This document shows, piece by piece, positions 61,800-64,000 of a stretch of 64,000 bases of DNA (its first letter is position 1; each line of letters starts with the position of its first letter). The DNA comes from Nemertoderma westbladi. Taxonomy: Eukaryota > Xenacoelomorpha > Nemertodermatida > Nemertodermatidae. The translations under genes were made by a program, and so were the position numbers. The notes under the pieces are model-generated. The model was not told the DNA's origin and did not search any database. It worked only from the letters and a program-made list of their open reading frames with translations. Location: positions 47,340 to 111,339 of the forward strand of contig JAUCBJ010007366.1 of NCBI GenBank assembly GCA_032718475.1. The letters are read 5' to 3'.

Positions 61800-64000
61800 T
61801 TACATAGAAGGTATAACTTTATTAAGAGTTGGGTGGATCATATTAATGTAACAGGACTCTGCATGAACTCGTCGCTGGTGGTTGCGGAACTGTTTAAAGC
61901 AGGTTACGGTCAGTTGGTCTATTTCACAGTTAGTGAAATGTTGTAGGAGAAGGATTTCGGGGCTAGTTGGGTCGCAGCCTTTACGGGCTTCCCTAATACT
62001 ATGTCTGTGCTTATTAAGCCGGTCGTGGAGGAATTGTTCCGTCTGGCCGATGTAGAAATCACTCGGATGAGTTCTACAGGAGATAATGTAGAGCACATTG
62101 TGGGATTTGCAGTTAAAGCGGCCGTGAATGGATTCATTCCAGTGTGTTTTACGAAGGTTTGTAATGGCTAGACAACATAAGCAACGGGGAGCGCGACATT
62201 GGTGATTACCTACCGGGATAAGTGGGTCTAGTCTACGTATAAGCATTTGTCCAAGGTTTGGGAGGTTGCGTGGGACGGGTTTAATGGCAATACCTATGTT
62301 ACTAAGGTGGTTTTGATGCCGGGCGATGGTTTTGGACATAGATGTTAAAAAATAAGGAGTTGTGGGTATGTAGATGGGGGGAGGGTGAGTATGCTGTATA
62401 GTGGTGTAGGTGGCGGGTAACTGTTTGGCTGGTTTCCATAGATACATTGATAGTAAGAAGTTTAGTGGGTATCCTCTAAGTTTGCATAGTTCCAAGTAAT
62501 TATGGCGGGTGACATTAAAAAGGTTATCTGAGTCAGTAAGTCTGCGGTAACGGAGGATTTCAGCTTTAACAACTGCGAGTAGGGTGGGTTTATGGTGAAA
62601 ACTAGCGTATAGGATGGGTAATTTATTGGACGTGGGCTTCTTATATAGGTGGGTAAGTAATTTGTCATCCTGGCGGTATATTGTGAGGTCAAGGTAGTTT
62701 AAGGTGGAGTAGGAGTGTTCTATGGTGAATTGTATTGAGTTCGTATTGTATAGTTCGAGGCAGGCTTGGTTGAGTGACGTTTTCAAACCACTTAACTCAT
62801 TGGTGTTGAGTTCCCTATCGAATTCAACAATACTATCGTCAACGAGTGTTTTAAAATACTGGGCTGAGTAAAGGGTGGTATTTAGGGCTCGCTTGAGGAC
62901 TCTGCATGAGGCTATAACGGCATAATCACCGCTATGTGAGCCTCCCATGGGCGCACCAGAGATTTGGAGGTAAAATTTGTCACTATACCTAAAAAAGTTA
63001 TGGTAAAGTAGAAACCTTAGTATAAGACATAACTGATATGGCGTGAAAATAGACCGGTGTGGCAGGGATGGGTCTTCGGTAAGTGTTTGCATAGTGGCTT
63101 GTAACCCGAGCTCGTGTGGAATACTAGTAAACATATCGACTACATCTACTGCGATGAGAGTACATGATGAGTTATTGAGGTGGGTAGGCATTGTGTGTTT
63201 TAAATGTAATGAACTAGAAAGATAATTGGACGAGTTAGTGACTAGAGGGTGTAAGTAGAAATGCATCAATTTAGAAAGTGGTGAGAAAAAGGCGTCAGTA
63301 TTGGATATAATTGGTCGGCCTTTAGGGATTAGTTTACCGTTTGGGTGTTGGATCCATTCCTCTTTGGGTTTGTGATCTTTGAGGGAGATAAAAATGTGGC
63401 CTGTGGTAAAAGTATTGGGAAATAGGTGCGTTTGGAGTTCGGGGTTGCGTAACGACAGTTCACGTAGGAGGGCTCGACATTTGACACGGAAGCGGGCGGT
63501 TGGATCTTTAGTTAGTTGTTCGTAGGTTGTAGTGTCACTGAGGATCCTTAGGATTTCAAAGTGTTTATCGGCAGTATCTAGTAGAATAATGTTACCGGTT
63601 TTATCTCCTTTGAGGAAGGAGACATCTTTAATTTTCTTAAGAGATTGGAGAGCAGTGAGTTGAGATTTATTTAAGTTAGGGGGGTGTTGGTTGTTGTATC
63701 GCTGTAGATTAATTGAGTTGGTTGTTTTGTGTAGGTCGTATATAAGTGATTCTATGCCAGGGTCTTCGGCGCGGGGGGCAACGTATCTCGCGTGGCGGTA
63801 GAATGGGGGGTCGGGTGGTTCCGGGTCGATATTGGGTTGTTCGGTAATCGTATTTAGCTTCGTCACTCGTGGTAGGGTGCGCGTTGTCGGTGTTCGCGTT
63901 TTCGAACGTGTTCGCGATGATGGCGTGTCTAGGGGTGTGCATGGGCCTCGCGACGGTGGTGGGTGGGACGGCAGGTTGTGGGGGTCATCGAGTGGGGTAG
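61800..64000 (-). CDS. Penelope-like RT/GIY-YIG endonuclease, copy 3 (runs off window)
   Basis: Open from the right window edge to the stop at 61800. The visible part holds the end of the linker, the whole RT domain and the GIY-YIG nuclease, with the same residues as copies 1 and 2. The true start lies beyond 64000; by the period it would be at about 64991. Confidence 0.93.
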   Translation of the reverse strand, partial: TPLDDPHNLPSHPPPSRGPCTPLDTPSSRTRSKTRTPTTRTLPRVTKLNTITEQPNIDPEPPDPPFYRHARYVAPRAEDPGIESLIYDLHKTTNSINLQRYNNQHPPNLNKSQLTALQSLKKIKDVSFLKGDKTGNIILLDTADKHFEILRILSDTTTYEQLTKDPTARFRVKCRALLRELSLRNPELQTHLFPNTFTTGHIFISLKDHKPKEEWIQHPNGKLIPKGRPIISNTDAFFSPLSKLMHFYLHPLVTNSSNYLSSSLHLKHTMPTHLNNSSCTLIAVDVVDMFTSIPHELGLQATMQTLTEDPSLPHRSIFTPYQLCLILRFLLYHNFFRYSDKFYLQISGAPMGGSHSGDYAVIASCRVLKRALNTTLYSAQYFKTLVDDSIVEFDRELNTNELSGLKTSLNQACLELYNTNSIQFTIEHSYSTLNYLDLTIYRQDDKLLTHLYKKPTSNKLPILYASFHHKPTLLAVVKAEILRYRRLTDSDNLFNVTRHNYLELCKLRGYPLNFLLSMYLWKPAKQLPATYTTIQHTHPPPIYIPTTPYFLTSMSKTIARHQNHLSNIGIAIKPVPRNLPNLGQMLIRRLDPLIPVGNHQCRAPRCLCCLAITNLRKTHWNESIHGRFNCKSHNVLYIISCRTHPSDFYIGQTEQFLHDRLNKHRHSIREARKGCDPTSPEILLLQHFTNCEIDQLTVTCFKQFRNHQRRVHAESCYINMIHPTLNKVIPSM

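Larger units (their letters stand above)
53139..64000 (-). mobile_element. Head-to-tail array of Penelope-like elements, period 3,936 bp
   Basis: Left edge at 53139, where sequence identical to 57075 onward begins. The unit (5' leader with hammerhead-like motif, 1,063-codon ORF, 3' region) repeats at 53139, 57075 and 61011; the third unit runs off the window. The only difference I saw between units is G56216 versus A60152 (Arg to Cys). Tandem copies with a partial unit at one end (pseudo-LTR) are typical of Penelope-like elements. Confidence 0.95.

Overview
The window looks like a gene-poor, transposon-rich stretch of an animal genome, most likely a marine invertebrate. Reasons: spliced genes with GT/AG introns, many non-LTR (LINE) fragments, Ty1/copia, BEL/Pao and Penelope-like retroelements, and hAT-like and MITE-like DNA elements nested in one another. 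I cannot name the species. No prokaryotic features (operons, ribosome binding sites, CRISPR) are present.

Layout. 0-1 kb: 3' end of a BEL/Pao pol gene and a putative LTR. 2.1-5.7 kb: two long unrecognised ORFs joined by an ATGA stop-start overlap; the second has zinc knuckles and a basic tail. 6.5-10.6 kb: LTR-like and inverted-repeat elements. 10.6-24.8 kb: the one clearly recognisable host gene, a PRADC1-like secreted PA-domain protein in four exons. Intron 1 holds dead LINE pieces. Intron 2 is a minisatellite built from the exon 2/donor junction. Intron 3 (10.2 kb) holds a foldback element broken by an intact copia element, whose 3' LTR is itself broken by a TA-flanked element, followed by a MITE carrying a tRNA-like/hammerhead module and a hAT-like element. 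25.5-28.6 kb: a 24-bp satellite. 29.3-30.5 kb: a single-exon glycosyltransferase-like gene. 30.7-38.6 kb: inverted-repeat elements, a hAT-like element and LINE remnants. 39.2-43.4 kb: a minus-strand gene of unknown function with at least two exons. 41.3-42.6 kb: a decayed LINE inside its intron. 43.7-50 kb: further inverted-repeat elements, including a second tRNA-like/hammerhead MITE and a perfect 206-bp hairpin. 53.1-64 kb: a head-to-tail array of nearly identical Penelope-like elements (period 3,936 bp), each with a hammerhead-like motif just upstream of its RT/GIY-YIG ORF.

Most striking signals: (1) two different MITE-like elements in which a hammerhead fold sits between a tRNA A box and B box, where the anticodon arm would be; (2) the Penelope array with its own hammerhead-like motifs; (3) the ATGA-coupled ORF pair; (4) the minisatellite that multiplies a genuine splice donor.

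All calls come from reading the sequence by eye. Family assignments rest on remembered family motifs, not on searches.
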